From Flavobacterium luteum (GTDB taxonomy: Bacteria > Bacteroidota > Bacteroidia > Flavobacteriales > Flavobacteriaceae), in contig NZ_WAEM01000010.1 in NCBI RefSeq assembly GCF_008806775.1, positions 1-64,000 on the forward strand: DNA of 64,000 nt. Reading direction: 5' to 3'. Positions 1 through 9,645 of this stretch are shown piece by piece. Position numbers and translations under genes: made by a program. A model generated the notes under the pieces. It saw only the letters and a list, made by a program, of their open reading frames with translations. It did no database searches and had not been told where the DNA came from. The number at the start of each line of letters is the position of its first letter. Position 1 is the first letter of the stretch.

Positions 1-474
1 TCAAAAGCTCTAGTTTCATAACACGCTAATGCAGTAGTTGGTTCTACAGGTTGAGTTCCTGATGTTACCCAAGCACAAGTTACAGTATCAAAAGCTCTAG
101 TTTCATAACACGCTAATTCAGTAGTTGGTTCTACAGGTTGAGTTCCTGAAGTTACCCAAGCACAAGTTACAGTATCAAAAGCTCTAGTTTCATAACACGC
201 TAATGCAGTAGTTGGTTCTACAGGTTGAGTTCCTGAAGTTACCCAAGCACAAGTTGCAGTATCAAAAGCTCTAGTTTCATAACACGCTAATTCAGTAGTT
301 GGTTCTACAGGTTTAGTTCCTGAAGTTACCCAAGCACAAGTTGCAGTATCAAAAGCTCTAGTTTCATAACACGCTAATGCAGTAGTTGGTTCTACAGGTT
401 TAGTTCCTGTAATATCCCAAGAACAAGTATTTGTGTTGAATGTTACTGTTTCGTAGCAAGCTAATGTTGGTTCT
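1..474 (-). repeat. 87-bp in-frame tandem repeat (29-aa units) inside the large secreted protein
   Basis: Copies start at 1, 88, 175, 262 and 349, exactly 87 bp apart. A diverged sixth unit begins near 436, and the array continues past the window edge. Each unit encodes a PVEPTT..LACYET..FDT.TCAWVTSGT-type block. The codon before LACYET alternates strictly between GCA (Ala) and GAA (Glu) in successive copies. Near-identity of units points to recent expansion or gene conversion. Confidence 0.93.
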
Positions 475-3182
475 GGAACCGATGGACAAATTACAGTTAT
501 ATAAACGATAGCTGTATCACAATTTGACAAAGTACCATTTTCACATATTTTGTAAGTAATAGTATAATTTCCAGATGGAGTTCCAGAAGGAACAGTTATT
601 TGTCCATTAGAAGGATTAACAAAAGGAACTAGACCTCCATTGATAGGATTAGCAGGATTAAGAATCGTTAAAGTAACTTGACTTGTACTTGTTTGATTTC
701 CATTTAAAGTATCAGGACCATTTCCGTTGTTATTAAATATATTACCTAAATTTAAATTTCCAGTTAAGCCATTTACACCACTAAAAGTATCATCATTAGC
801 TACAATCTTTTTACATTTTGAGATTGTAAATGGAAAACGACATTCACTATTTCCGGGAGGAATTGCATAATAATTTACTGTCGATCCATCTATTAAAGGA
901 AAAGGATTAGTTTCTGTATATTGAATAGACGACATGGTTACTGGATAAGTATCATAAAAAAGAGATCCAACAGGGAAGTTAGAAGCTATAGCTGATGGTG
1001 TTACCAGATTAGTTCCATTGCAATACGAAAAGTTTCTTACCAATGGTGCATTTTGACAGTTTGAAGCAACATAACTTGCTCCGTTAATTCCTACCGACAA
1101 TGCTTGCGCAATTGGTTGTCCAAGACAAGCACCATTTGAAGTATACCCTTGTATTAATTTAGTTCCAGTAAAAGAGATACGAGTTGTTGCACCTATACCT
1201 GAAGCTGTTCCTTCAACAAAGATGGTAGTTCCACAGCTTGCATTGCTTAAAATTTGACAATCAAGAGTTGCTTTTATTTTGAAACTTAATTTTGCCAAAA
1301 GTGTGTTAGGATTTGCTGGGTAAGGTAACTTGCCAAAATCCCAAACAATAGAACCTGTTGCTCCTAAAGTAGGGTCAAAAGAAATACTATTTGGTGTTGG
1401 TAGGGGTGAAAATAGAATCGTTCCTACTGCACTTCCAGCTACATAAGTTGCATTATAAGGAATAGGTACAATTATTTTGTAATTATCAATTGCTTCTGTA
1501 CCTAAGTTTTTTACGTCTACATTTAAAGCTATTTCTTGCCCTGGTAATGAAGAAAATGGTTGAGAAGCTGTGGGAACATTATTAATTGATGTAGCAGTCA
1601 ATACTCCTTCCACTTCTGGTATATAAGCATCTACAGCCATCGCAATTGCAAATATGGAATAAGTGTCACCATTGGTAACTGCAGTTCCATATTTAAATTT
1701 GGTAGCAGTTTGACTATTACCAATAACTGTATTTCCACTATTTGGAACATTAAACATACTGATATCAATACCTGTATTGTTTTGCAAATTTGGATTTCTA
1801 AAAGCACCACCAGTATTTATAGAAGAGTTAAAGAAATTGGTAGCAGAGTTTCCAGAGTGATTTAAACTTAAAAAACTAGCATCGCTCTTTTTTTGAATTT
1901 GAAAATAATCGCCTGTAAAAGAAACGTCACCTTCACTTGCCATTAATCCTAATTTTACTCCAACATCACCAGTTTGTACTGTATTAAATCCAGCGACATC
2001 TAAATCAAACCCTGAAGCATTACCTGCTTGTACATAGGCATAACCATCAAAAATAGTTACATCACGGTATTTCATTTTAGCATTTTCATATACTACAATT
2101 ATACCCCATCCCCCAGAATAACCAGTTCCTCCAGGATTTCCTTCTAAAAGAGCAATATCTGCTGCAAAATATTCACCTATACCATTTTGTTTTACATAGG
2201 TAGTAATTTCTTTGTATGCAGAGAAAATAGCATCATTAGTTGTTCCTGTTGGATAATAGATGTCAGTAGGATTAGCTGTAAACTGAGTGTAGGTAGAAGA
2301 ATTTGGCCCCTTTAATGAAATGACTCTTTTATCATAATTTTTGGTCAAAGTAGTTAATGCAGGAACTAATCCTGAAACATTTACTAAAGCGGATGATGTG
2401 TTTTGAGTGTCAGTAGTACTTAAATTAGTTGCAGCACTTCTTATTAATTTGTTGATTTTTATAGTGACTGTTCCATCAGTAATAGTGTATGGAGTTGTTA
2501 AAGTTGCTTCAGTATTAGATCCATTTACGGTAACAATCACATTTGTTTCTGCCCCATTATTTACTCTTACAGTAACTCTATTGGTAGCACTACTATTATA
2601 AAAATTAAAGACATAAGTATTACCATTGCCAGTAAAAGTATAAATAGGGTTTCTGTTTGAACTACTTGGATTGTTTCTAGTAACAGACAAAGCATAATTA
2701 GTATTGGTAATATTATCATTATGATTTACTGTCAAATTATTATTAATGGTTTGTGTGCCATTAGGAATTTGCTTTGTTGCTGTAAATGTATTATTTGGTG
2801 ATGATTTCCCTGTCCAATATAGACCTGCATAAATAATATTAGAACAACTTGGTATCGCACCATTTTCATTAGAAAATGCTAAAGTTGAAGATGATGAATT
2901 CCATGTGTTTGAATCATTATCTATGTCAACATATTGCATATTTTGACCATTGTTGTTTTGAGTAATATTATAGTTTTGAGGCGTTAAGTTGGTGTTTCCT
3001 AACATCGTAAAATCACCTTTTACATTATAAATTGTCTTACCAGTAGAAAACTGAGACGTCCTCTGCTTAAAAGGAACTGCAACTTGAGCATTTGTAGTAA
3101 TGGTTGTCCCTAATAAGAAAACAATTATTACAATTAGGTACTGAAGTTTGTTGGTTATCGATTTGAAGTATATTTTTTTCAT
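1..3182 (-). CDS. Large secreted repeat protein (putative T9SS-exported adhesin), C-terminal part beyond the window
   Basis: The frame is open from the ATG at 3180-3182 to the window edge, about 1060 codons, so the gene is partial. The N-terminus is a signal peptide (MKKIYFKS, a hydrophobic stretch, then TTNAQ). A glycine/asparagine-rich extracellular region follows. At roughly residues 535-640 there is a DUF11-like beta-sandwich (VKNLGTEAIDNYKIIVPIPY, later SIVWDFGKLPY). From about residue 900 it becomes a tandem 29-residue repeat with two cysteines per unit (ACYET, TCAWV). Flavobacterial proteins of this build usually end in a T9SS sorting domain. That end lies outside the window, so T9SS export is inference. 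The gene starts 21 nt after a small secreted-protein gene and probably shares its transcript. Role in adhesion is inferred from architecture only. Confidence 0.85.
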   Translation of the reverse strand, partial: MKKIYFKSITNKLQYLIVIIVFLLGTTITTNAQVAVPFKQRTSQFSTGKTIYNVKGDFTMLGNTNLTPQNYNITQNNNGQNMQYVDIDNDSNTWNSSSSTLAFSNENGAIPSCSNIIYAGLYWTGKSSPNNTFTATKQIPNGTQTINNNLTVNHNDNITNTNYALSVTRNNPSSSNRNPIYTFTGNGNTYVFNFYNSSATNRVTVRVNNGAETNVIVTVNGSNTEATLTTPYTITDGTVTIKINKLIRSAATNLSTTDTQNTSSALVNVSGLVPALTTLTKNYDKRVISLKGPNSSTYTQFTANPTDIYYPTGTTNDAIFSAYKEITTYVKQNGIGEYFAADIALLEGNPGGTGYSGGWGIIVVYENAKMKYRDVTIFDGYAYVQAGNASGFDLDVAGFNTVQTGDVGVKLGLMASEGDVSFTGDYFQIQKKSDASFLSLNHSGNSATNFFNSSINTGGAFRNPNLQNNTGIDISMFNVPNSGNTVIGNSQTATKFKYGTAVTNGDTYSIFAIAMAVDAYIPEVEGVLTATSINNVPTASQPFSSLPGQEIALNVDVKNLGTEAIDNYKIIVPIPYNATYVAGSAVGTILFSPLPTPNSISFDPTLGATGSIVWDFGKLPYPANPNTLLAKLSFKIKATLDCQILSNASCGTTIFVEGTASGIGATTRISFTGTKLIQGYTSNGACLGQPIAQALSVGINGASYVASNCQNAPLVRNFSYCNGTNLVTPSAIASNFPVGSLFYDTYPVTMSSIQYTETNPFPLIDGSTVNYYAIPPGNSECRFPFTISKCKKIVANDDTFSGVNGLTGNLNLGNIFNNNGNGPDTLNGNQTSTSQVTLTILNPANPINGGLVPFVNPSNGQITVPSGTPSGNYTITYKICENGTLSNCDTAIVYITVICPSVPEPTLACYETVTFNTNTCSWDITGTKPVEPTTALACYETRAFDTATCAWVTSGTKPVEPTTELACYETRAFDTATCAWVTSGTQPVEPTTALACYETRAFDTVTCAWVTSGTQPVEPTTELACYETRAFDTVTCAWVTSGTQPVEPTTALACYETRAF

Positions 3183-3203
3183 AATAATTTAATTTATCAA
3201 TAA

Positions 3204-3728
3204 TTATTGACTATTGTCGCCATTTTCAATAGTATAGAATACAGTATATTTTTCATTATAGTTACGAATCATTTTAGATATTGTAGATTCATTAACAGCT
3301 ACATTAGAAGAAATGTAAACGTATTTTAATTTCTTAAAACTTGAAAAAACAGACAAATCAATAGCAGAATTTAATTCACTATTGCTATTGATTTTGATAG
3401 TTACAATTTCAATATTGTTTTTTAATAAATTTGAATTGCTTATTTTATTTAAGTTTTGAAATTCCACAAAGAAGTTTTTTGGGTTTTCTCCATACGTTTT
3501 TATCACGCCATTGTTGAAATAAATGGATGGCTGAACATCATATAATAATTTTTCCAAATTAGTTTTTTCAGGTTTGCTTTTTCTAGATGTTAAATTATTA
3601 TTTTTTAAAGTAGAAATATAAGTCTTAACCTCCATGATTTTTGGAGCTTCAATATCAATTTTTCTAGTTTGACCTGAAATCGTAACATTAAAAAAAAGAA
3701 TTATTAGCAATAGAAGTAGTCTTTTCAT
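3204..3728 (-). CDS. Small secreted protein of unknown function, upstream partner of the large repeat protein
   Basis: I place the start at the ATG at 3726-3728, giving 174 aa, because it begins a clear signal peptide (MKRLLLLLIILFFNVTISGQ). A longer frame opening at 3806 would put 26 unlikely residues before it. The mature part is lysine/asparagine-rich. It contains a stretch (IEIVTIKINSNSELN, then LKYVYISSN) resembling a leucine-rich-repeat-like beta/alpha unit, but I recognise no named domain. It stops 21 nt before the ATG of the large secreted protein, so the two are probably co-transcribed. This suggests an accessory, chaperone-like or surface-partner role, which is inference from position only. 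Confidence 0.7.
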   Translation of the reverse strand: MKRLLLLLIILFFNVTISGQTRKIDIEAPKIMEVKTYISTLKNNNLTSRKSKPEKTNLEKLLYDVQPSIYFNNGVIKTYGENPKNFFVEFQNLNKISNSNLLKNNIEIVTIKINSNSELNSAIDLSVFSSFKKLKYVYISSNVAVNESTISKMIRNYNEKYTVFYTIENGDNSQ

Positions 3729-4445
3729 AAATAAAACAGCTGGTTTTTCAAACAACATAAAGGTGCTCGGGTAATTAATAAATTGCTTTGGGACATTTGT
3801 TTTCATAATATTAATATTTTAATTCTTATGTTTAATAATATTTTCAATAATTCAGAAGATTCCTTAAGTTAATTTTTGACCAAATTACTCACAAAAATGA
3901 TTTTTTAATAATTTTTTCTACGAATTACAATAAAATCAGTTCAAATGTTATTTTTTAACCTTTTTAACATATTCTTTTTGCATTATATTTATCATTTTAA
4001 ATATTTATCAGAATATTAAATAATAAACTATTTTAATTGCTATAATGTTTAAAGTTTTATTTAACACTTTTTGACACTTCAAATCTACTTTTAAAATTAA
4101 TATCTACCAAAAAAATAATCGATTAAATACAAAAATAACAGATAAAGTGCTAAAATATGTATATTTTATATGTAAAAGATTACAAAAATAAATTATTTTT
4201 TAAAATAAAATTACACAAGAATAAAAAAATTAGTTTTGGTTTAAGGATTAAATGGACTCTAAATCTTTTTTTTTATCATCAAAAGAGCTTTAAATTTATC
4301 GAAATTAAAATCTTAGTTTATTATTTTTAATCAAAAATCATCTAAGCTAAAATGATAAACAGAATTCATAACAAAATCATTCATTTATTAATTAAAAAAG
4401 ATACAATACCAATATTTTCATATATATTTACAAAAAAATACAGAA
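3729..4445. other. AT-rich divergent intergenic region
   Basis: About 700 bases between the minus-strand secreted-protein operon and the plus-strand purine operon. It is extremely A+T rich with many short A and T runs. No credible ORF, RNA gene or clear terminator was seen. Promoters for both operons should lie here. I found no pair of boxes good enough to mark, only a weak TATATTTA near 4423-4430 upstream of guaD. Confidence 0.6.
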
Positions 4446-4925
4446 ATGCGCTCAATAAAACAAAATGAATTTATGCAGGAAGCTATTCGGCTTTCTATAG
4501 AAAATGTAACTTCTGGCAAAGGTGGTCCTTTTGGAGCAGTAATTGTTAAAGATGGTAAAATAATTGCTCGTGGTGCAAATGGAGTAACTTCTACGAATGA
4601 CCCAACTGCTCATGCCGAAGTGGTTGCTATTAGAAATGCTTGTGCAGCATTAGGAACATTTCAACTTGATGGATGTGAAATCTATACGAGTTGCGAGCCT
4701 TGCCCTATGTGTCTTGGTGCTATTTATTGGGCAAGACCTGACAAAATGTACTTTGCAAATACTAAAAAAGATGCTGCTGATATTAATTTTGATGACCAGT
4801 TTATTTACGAAGAATTAGAACTGCCTTATCTAAATAGAAAACTACAAACCGAACAGATAATGCGTGATGAAGCGCTAGAAGCCTTCAAAATTTGGTCAAC
4901 AAGTATCGCAAAAATTGAATATTGA
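4446..4925 (+). CDS. guaD: Guanine deaminase (cytidine-deaminase fold)
   Basis: The 159-aa protein is the length of the short bacterial GuaD type. It carries the zinc-deaminase signature: HAEVVAIRNA supplies the His ligand and catalytic Glu, and the PCPMC block supplies the two Cys ligands. The C-terminal half (YWARPDKMYFANTKKDAADINFDDQFIY region) matches guanine deaminases rather than tRNA adenosine deaminases. It would convert guanine to xanthine in the cytoplasm. It is the first gene of the purine catabolic cluster, 11 nt before xdhA. That position feeds its product directly to xanthine dehydrogenase and supports the substrate call. Confidence 0.9.
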   Translation: MRSIKQNEFMQEAIRLSIENVTSGKGGPFGAVIVKDGKIIARGANGVTSTNDPTAHAEVVAIRNACAALGTFQLDGCEIYTSCEPCPMCLGAIYWARPDKMYFANTKKDAADINFDDQFIYEELELPYLNRKLQTEQIMRDEALEAFKIWSTSIAKIEY

Positions 4926-4936
4926 TACCTTAATAT

Positions 4937-6337
4937 ATGATTGAATTCATTTTAAATAATCGGCTTATTCAAACCGATAATCTCGCAAGTACTACATTAC
5001 TTGATTTTATTCGTTACGATGAGAATTTACGAGGTACAAAAATTGGTTGTCGTGAAGGCGACTGTGGAGCATGTACTATATTAATAGGTGGTATGCAAAA
5101 TGGTAAGTTGGATTACATGAGTGCGACCTCATGTTTAACACCATTACCTAATGTAAATGGGAAACATGTAGTAACTGTAGAAGGTCTCAACTTAACCGAT
5201 AGATTAAACCAAGCACAACAAGCAATGGTAGATTGCTCAGGAACGCAGTGCGGTTTTTGTACTCCTGGATTTATAAACTCCATGTGCGGTTATGCTTTAA
5301 CTACTGTAGAACCTAGTTTAGAAAGTGCAGTAAGTGCTATAGATGGAAATATTTGTCGTTGTACAGGATACAAATCTATTGAAAGAGCTTCTGCAATATT
5401 GACTGAAAAGTTGCTAGAAAAAGATCACAGCCAACCTTTAGACTGGTTAATAAACAATAATTTTATTCCTAGTTATTTTTCAAAAATTGAAGAACGATTA
5501 GCAGTTTTAAAGTCAGATTATACTTCAAATGAAGGTGTCCCAATAGGTGGCGGTACCGATTTGTATGTTCAAAAGCATGATGAATTGCATGACATGAATT
5601 TGAATTACCTTTTTGATAAAAAACATTTAAATGGAATCACTTTTGAAGGTAAAAGATGCGTGATAAAATCCGAAGTGACTGTTTCTGATTTAATAACCAA
5701 TTCCATTTTATTAGAAGCTATTCCTAATTGGTATAATTATCTAAAACTAGTTTCTTCAACACCAATTAGAAACATAGGAACTATAGCGGGTAATTTAGCA
5801 AATGCATCTCCCATTGGTGATTTTACCATTATATTATTGGCAATGAAAGCGACTATAACTTTAACCAATAAAGCAAATGAAAATAGAAAGTTGCCTCTTA
5901 AAGATTTTTATTTAGGGTACAAAACTCTTGATAAATCGAATGATGAAATTATTTCTGAAATTTCATTTGAATTACCTTCAACGAATAGTCAATTTAATTT
6001 TGAAAAAGTATGCAAGCGCCAATATCTCGATATTGCTAGTGTAAACACAGCTTGTACAATTGAAACAAATGGTGAGAATATTACCGACGCTGATTTTTCT
6101 ATAGGAGGTGTTGGTCCAATACCTAAATATTTAGAAAAAACAAGTGCTTTTTTGATCCATAAAAAAATGGAACCAAGTAGCATTTTACAGGCTGAACAAA
6201 TTTTACAAACAGAGTTAGCACCCATTAGCGATGCAAGAGGAACAAGTGATTACAAACGATTGTTGGCAAGACAGTTGTTTTTTTCTCATTTTATAACACT
6301 TTTTCCAGAAACAATTAAAATGGAGGATTTGATATGA
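4937..6337 (+). CDS. xdhA: Xanthine dehydrogenase small subunit (2Fe-2S and FAD domains)
   Basis: The 466-aa protein joins an N-terminal plant-ferredoxin-like 2Fe-2S domain (Cys38, Cys43 and Cys46 in GCREGDCGACT, plus Cys66) with a second 2Fe-2S domain (Cys105/Cys108 in QCGFC and Cys140/Cys142 in ICRCTG). The FAD-binding domain of the CO-dehydrogenase flavoprotein type starts near residue 200 (VPIGGGTDLY, later RNIGTIAGN). It passes electrons from the molybdenum site to NAD+. The stop overlaps the xdhB ATG by 4 nt, so the two subunits are translationally coupled. Confidence 0.93.
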   Translation: MIEFILNNRLIQTDNLASTTLLDFIRYDENLRGTKIGCREGDCGACTILIGGMQNGKLDYMSATSCLTPLPNVNGKHVVTVEGLNLTDRLNQAQQAMVDCSGTQCGFCTPGFINSMCGYALTTVEPSLESAVSAIDGNICRCTGYKSIERASAILTEKLLEKDHSQPLDWLINNNFIPSYFSKIEERLAVLKSDYTSNEGVPIGGGTDLYVQKHDELHDMNLNYLFDKKHLNGITFEGKRCVIKSEVTVSDLITNSILLEAIPNWYNYLKLVSSTPIRNIGTIAGNLANASPIGDFTIILLAMKATITLTNKANENRKLPLKDFYLGYKTLDKSNDEIISEISFELPSTNSQFNFEKVCKRQYLDIASVNTACTIETNGENITDADFSIGGVGPIPKYLEKTSAFLIHKKMEPSSILQAEQILQTELAPISDARGTSDYKRLLARQLFFSHFITLFPETIKMEDLI

Positions 6338-8583
6338 TTAATATAGACGCTCACAATCACGTTAAAGGAAAATCCATTTATTTGGATGATATTCAAGAAT
6401 TACAGGGCACATTATATGCCTTGCCGTTTGATGCTACTGTGGCTCATGCAAAAATAGTAAGTATCAATTTAGAATCTGCACTGAATGCTCATGGAATAGA
6501 AACCATTCTTACTGCTAAGGATATTCCTGGAGAAAATCAAATAGGTGGAATTATTCCAGACGAACCTCTTTTTGCTGATGGTGAAGTTCATTTTAGAGGT
6601 CAAGTAATCGCTTTAATTATAGGAAAATCCGAGCATCATTGTCGTCAAGCTGCAAAGCTCATCAAAGTTGTTTATGAGGAATTACCCATTATTACAGATG
6701 CAAGAGAAGCGCAAGCAAAAAATAAACTAATTATGCCGCCAAGATCCTTTACGCTTGGAAATACTTCAGAAGTTTGGTCTACATGCGATTATGTTTTTGA
6801 AGGAAAAACGGAGGTAAACGGACAAGAGCATCTTTATATAGAAACTCAAGGCGCTTATGCTAGACCTAAAGAAGACGGAAGTATTATTATTTCTTCCTCA
6901 ACTCAAGGACCAACTGCTGTTCAAAGAATGGTGGCTAGAGTACTTGGGATTCCTATGCATAAAATAGAAATTGATACCGTTCGTTTGGGTGGAGGATTTG
7001 GAGGAAAGGAAGATCAAGCTACTCCTTGGGCGGTAATGGTTGCATTAGCTTCTCAACTGTTACATAAACCAGTAAAAATGGCTATGCATCGTATGGATGA
7101 CATGCGAATGACAGGAAAAAGGCATCCTTATTCCGCCGATTTTAAAATTGGTTTAACTAAAGATTTAAAAATCATAGCTTACGAAGTAACTCATTATCAA
7201 AATGCTGGGGCTGCCGCTGATTTATCTCCAGCAGTAATGGAACGTACTTTATTTCATTCAACAAATGCATACTATATTCCAAATGTTTTAGCAAAAGCCT
7301 ACAGCTGTAAAACTAATTTACCTCCAAACACAGCCTTTCGTGGTTTTGGTGGACCACAAGGTAAATTCGTTATTGAAGCTGCAATTGTAAAAGCTGCAGA
7401 ATCACTCGGAATTAATCCTGCAGTGATTCAAAAAGCAAACTTAGTTGTAGATGGTAATGAATTATCATACGGTCAAATTTTACAACAAACCGAAGCACAT
7501 CATACTTGGGATGAGTGTATGAATAGCTTTCAATATAATCTTCAAAAAGAAAGAGTTGAAACATTTAATGCTACTAATTCAAGATTTAAAAAAGGTCTTG
7601 CTGTACAGCCTATTTGTTTCGGAATATCATTTACAAACACCATGATGAATCATGCTCGTGCTTTAGTACACATATATCATGACGGAAGCGTTGTGGTAAG
7701 TACAGGCGCTGTTGAAATGGGGCAAGGAGTGAATACCAAATTGCTTCAAATTGCTACTGAAACTTTTGGAATTAAGCCTTCTAGTGTTCGAATAGAGTCT
7801 ACAAATACTTTAAGAGTAGCAAACACCTCTCCAACTGCCGCTAGTGCTGGTGCCGATTTAAACGGAAAAGCGTTACAAATGGCATGTAATGCACTTTTAG
7901 ACCGATTAAAAGCGGTCGCAAATCAAGATTTCGAAAATGCAACAATCGCAATAAATGATGAAGTTATTTATGCAAATGATTTAAAAACAGAGGTAACATG
8001 GCATCAATTAGTTACTAAAGCATTTACGCAAAGAGTCGCATTGAGTGAGAATTCACACTATGCAACACCAACCATTCATTATGATAAAACAAAAGAGAAA
8101 GGACACCCTTTTGCATATCATGTATACGGAACTGCGATTATAGAAGTTACTCTAGATTGTTTGAAAGGAGTTTATAATTTTGATAGTGTAAATATCGTTC
8201 ACGATTTTGGTAAAAGCATGAATGCGACTATTGATAATGGACAAATAGAAGGAGGATTAGTCCAAGGAATTGGGTGGATGACACTAGAAGAGATTATATA
8301 TAATGATCAAGGACGATTGGTTTCTAATGCTTTATCAACTTATAAAGTTCCAGATATTTATTCGGTGCCAAAGCAAATAAACATAAAACATTTAGATACT
8401 GCGGGTCACGAATTAGCGATTAATAAATCTAAAGCTGTTGGAGAACCACCTTTAATGTATGGTTTAGGAGCTTATTTTGCCATTAGAAATGCTGTTAAAG
8501 CATTTAATCCTAATGTTGATTTGGCTGTAAATGCACCTTATACTCCTGAAAAAGTATTAATGGACTTGTATAAAAAAGCCTAA
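6334..8583 (+). CDS. xdhB: Xanthine dehydrogenase molybdopterin-binding subunit
   Basis: The 749-aa protein has the size and layout of XdhB. An N-terminal aldehyde-oxidase/xanthine-dehydrogenase a/b hammerhead (KGKSIYLDDI) is followed by the molybdopterin-binding part, with RLGGGFGGKE from residue 217, FRGFGGPQG near 335, EMGQGVNTK near 460, and GEPP at about 703-706 containing the catalytic glutamate. It oxidises hypoxanthine and xanthine to urate as a complex with XdhA. The cofactor must be sulfurated molybdenum cofactor, consistent with xdhC 41 nt downstream. No molybdenum-cofactor synthesis genes occur in this window. Confidence 0.93.
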   Translation: MINIDAHNHVKGKSIYLDDIQELQGTLYALPFDATVAHAKIVSINLESALNAHGIETILTAKDIPGENQIGGIIPDEPLFADGEVHFRGQVIALIIGKSEHHCRQAAKLIKVVYEELPIITDAREAQAKNKLIMPPRSFTLGNTSEVWSTCDYVFEGKTEVNGQEHLYIETQGAYARPKEDGSIIISSSTQGPTAVQRMVARVLGIPMHKIEIDTVRLGGGFGGKEDQATPWAVMVALASQLLHKPVKMAMHRMDDMRMTGKRHPYSADFKIGLTKDLKIIAYEVTHYQNAGAAADLSPAVMERTLFHSTNAYYIPNVLAKAYSCKTNLPPNTAFRGFGGPQGKFVIEAAIVKAAESLGINPAVIQKANLVVDGNELSYGQILQQTEAHHTWDECMNSFQYNLQKERVETFNATNSRFKKGLAVQPICFGISFTNTMMNHARALVHIYHDGSVVVSTGAVEMGQGVNTKLLQIATETFGIKPSSVRIESTNTLRVANTSPTAASAGADLNGKALQMACNALLDRLKAVANQDFENATIAINDEVIYANDLKTEVTWHQLVTKAFTQRVALSENSHYATPTIHYDKTKEKGHPFAYHVYGTAIIEVTLDCLKGVYNFDSVNIVHDFGKSMNATIDNGQIEGGLVQGIGWMTLEEIIYNDQGRLVSNALSTYKVPDIYSVPKQINIKHLDTAGHELAINKSKAVGEPPLMYGLGAYFAIRNAVKAFNPNVDLAVNAPYTPEKVLMDLYKKA

Positions 8584-8624
8584 TTTATTTTCAAGTTTAT
8601 TATAAACAAAACAGAACTTGAATT

Positions 8625-9533
8625 ATGGTTTTAGATTTTTATGCCAAACTAAAAGAACAATTGCTTCATGAAGAAAGAGTAATTTTAATGGTAGTAATTG
8701 ACAATGAAGGTAGTAGTCCGGGAAGAAGAGGGTTCAAAATGTTTGTAACTAAAAGTCAAATGTTCGGAACAATAGGAGGAGGAATAATGGAACATAAATT
8801 GGTTGAGTACGCTCAAAGGCTGCTGGAAAAACCTGTTTTTGATCCTTTTGTAAAAAAACAAATTCATGATAAATCAGCCATAAAAGATCAATCAGGAATG
8901 ATATGTTCAGGGCAACAAACCATTGCTTTTTATGATTGTGGTAAAGCTTTTCTTTTAGTAATTGAAAAAATTTTAAATCAAAATAACGATTTTATTTTTT
9001 ACACAAATAAAAATATTGAAATTAACGAAGTAGAAAATGCAGAATATTTTTTTAAAGAATCAACTCAATTGGTTCAAAAAGTATACATAATAGGAGGAGG
9101 GCATGTTGGGCTAGCGTTAAGTGGAGTATTAGCTAAACTAAATTTCGAAATTCATGTTCTAGATCATAGAGATAATTTGAATACAATGAATGCCAATCGA
9201 TTCGCTCATTTTCGAGAAACCATCGATTTTGAACAGATAGAAAAATACATTCCTGACGGCGACTCTATATATGTAGTCATTATGTCATTTGGTTATAGAA
9301 CAGATGATATTATTTTGAGGCGGTTAATCAATAAGAATTTCAAATACATAGGAATGTTGGGTAGTAAAGAAAAGATAGCTACTTTGTTTGCAAATATGAT
9401 GGCTGATAATTTTGATAAAGATAGACTTGCAAAAGTATATGCTCCAATTGGTGTTGATATTAAAAGTGAAACGGCTTATGAAATTGCCATTAGTGTAGCT
9501 GCTCAGATAATAAGTGTTAAAAATCGCAATTAA
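8625..9533 (+). CDS. xdhC: Xanthine dehydrogenase accessory protein XdhC
   Basis: The 302-aa protein has an N-terminal XdhC/CoxI domain (GSSPGRRGFKM and IGGGIMEHKLV motifs) and a C-terminal Rossmann-type domain beginning at VYIIGGGHVGLAL, as in the XdhC_C family. The family binds molybdenum cofactor, promotes its sulfuration and delivers it to the XdhB apoprotein. Its place directly after xdhAB fits that role. The following gap of about 110 nt holds a good promoter match, so xdhC may end a guaD-xdhABC unit. Confidence 0.9.
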   Translation: MVLDFYAKLKEQLLHEERVILMVVIDNEGSSPGRRGFKMFVTKSQMFGTIGGGIMEHKLVEYAQRLLEKPVFDPFVKKQIHDKSAIKDQSGMICSGQQTIAFYDCGKAFLLVIEKILNQNNDFIFYTNKNIEINEVENAEYFFKESTQLVQKVYIIGGGHVGLALSGVLAKLNFEIHVLDHRDNLNTMNANRFAHFRETIDFEQIEKYIPDGDSIYVVIMSFGYRTDDIILRRLINKNFKYIGMLGSKEKIATLFANMMADNFDKDRLAKVYAPIGVDIKSETAYEIAISVAAQIISVKNRN

Positions 9534-9577
9534 ATAATCAATTAGGTGCTGATTTTTAATAATACCGCAAACAATTA

Positions 9578-9609
9578 TTGGGATTTTAGTATAATTAAAG
9601 ATACATTTG
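9578..9609 (+). promoter_or_regulatory. Bacteroidota-type promoter for allB
   Basis: A TTG at 9578-9580 and TACATTTG at 9602-9609, 21 nt apart, match the Bacteroidota -33 TTG / -7 TAnnTTTG pattern. They lie in the only sizeable gap inside the purine cluster, 36 nt before the allB GTG. This suggests a second transcript covering allB to the DUF6986 gene. Confidence 0.5.
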
Positions 9610-9645
9610 TCTTAGTATAAATAAGAATAAAATTGATAATAAAAA

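Noticed and set aside
2407..2601. Plus-strand 64-codon hydrophobic frame
   Set aside because: It is antisense to the large secreted protein. Its valine/leucine-rich translation reflects Thr/Asn codons on the other strand.
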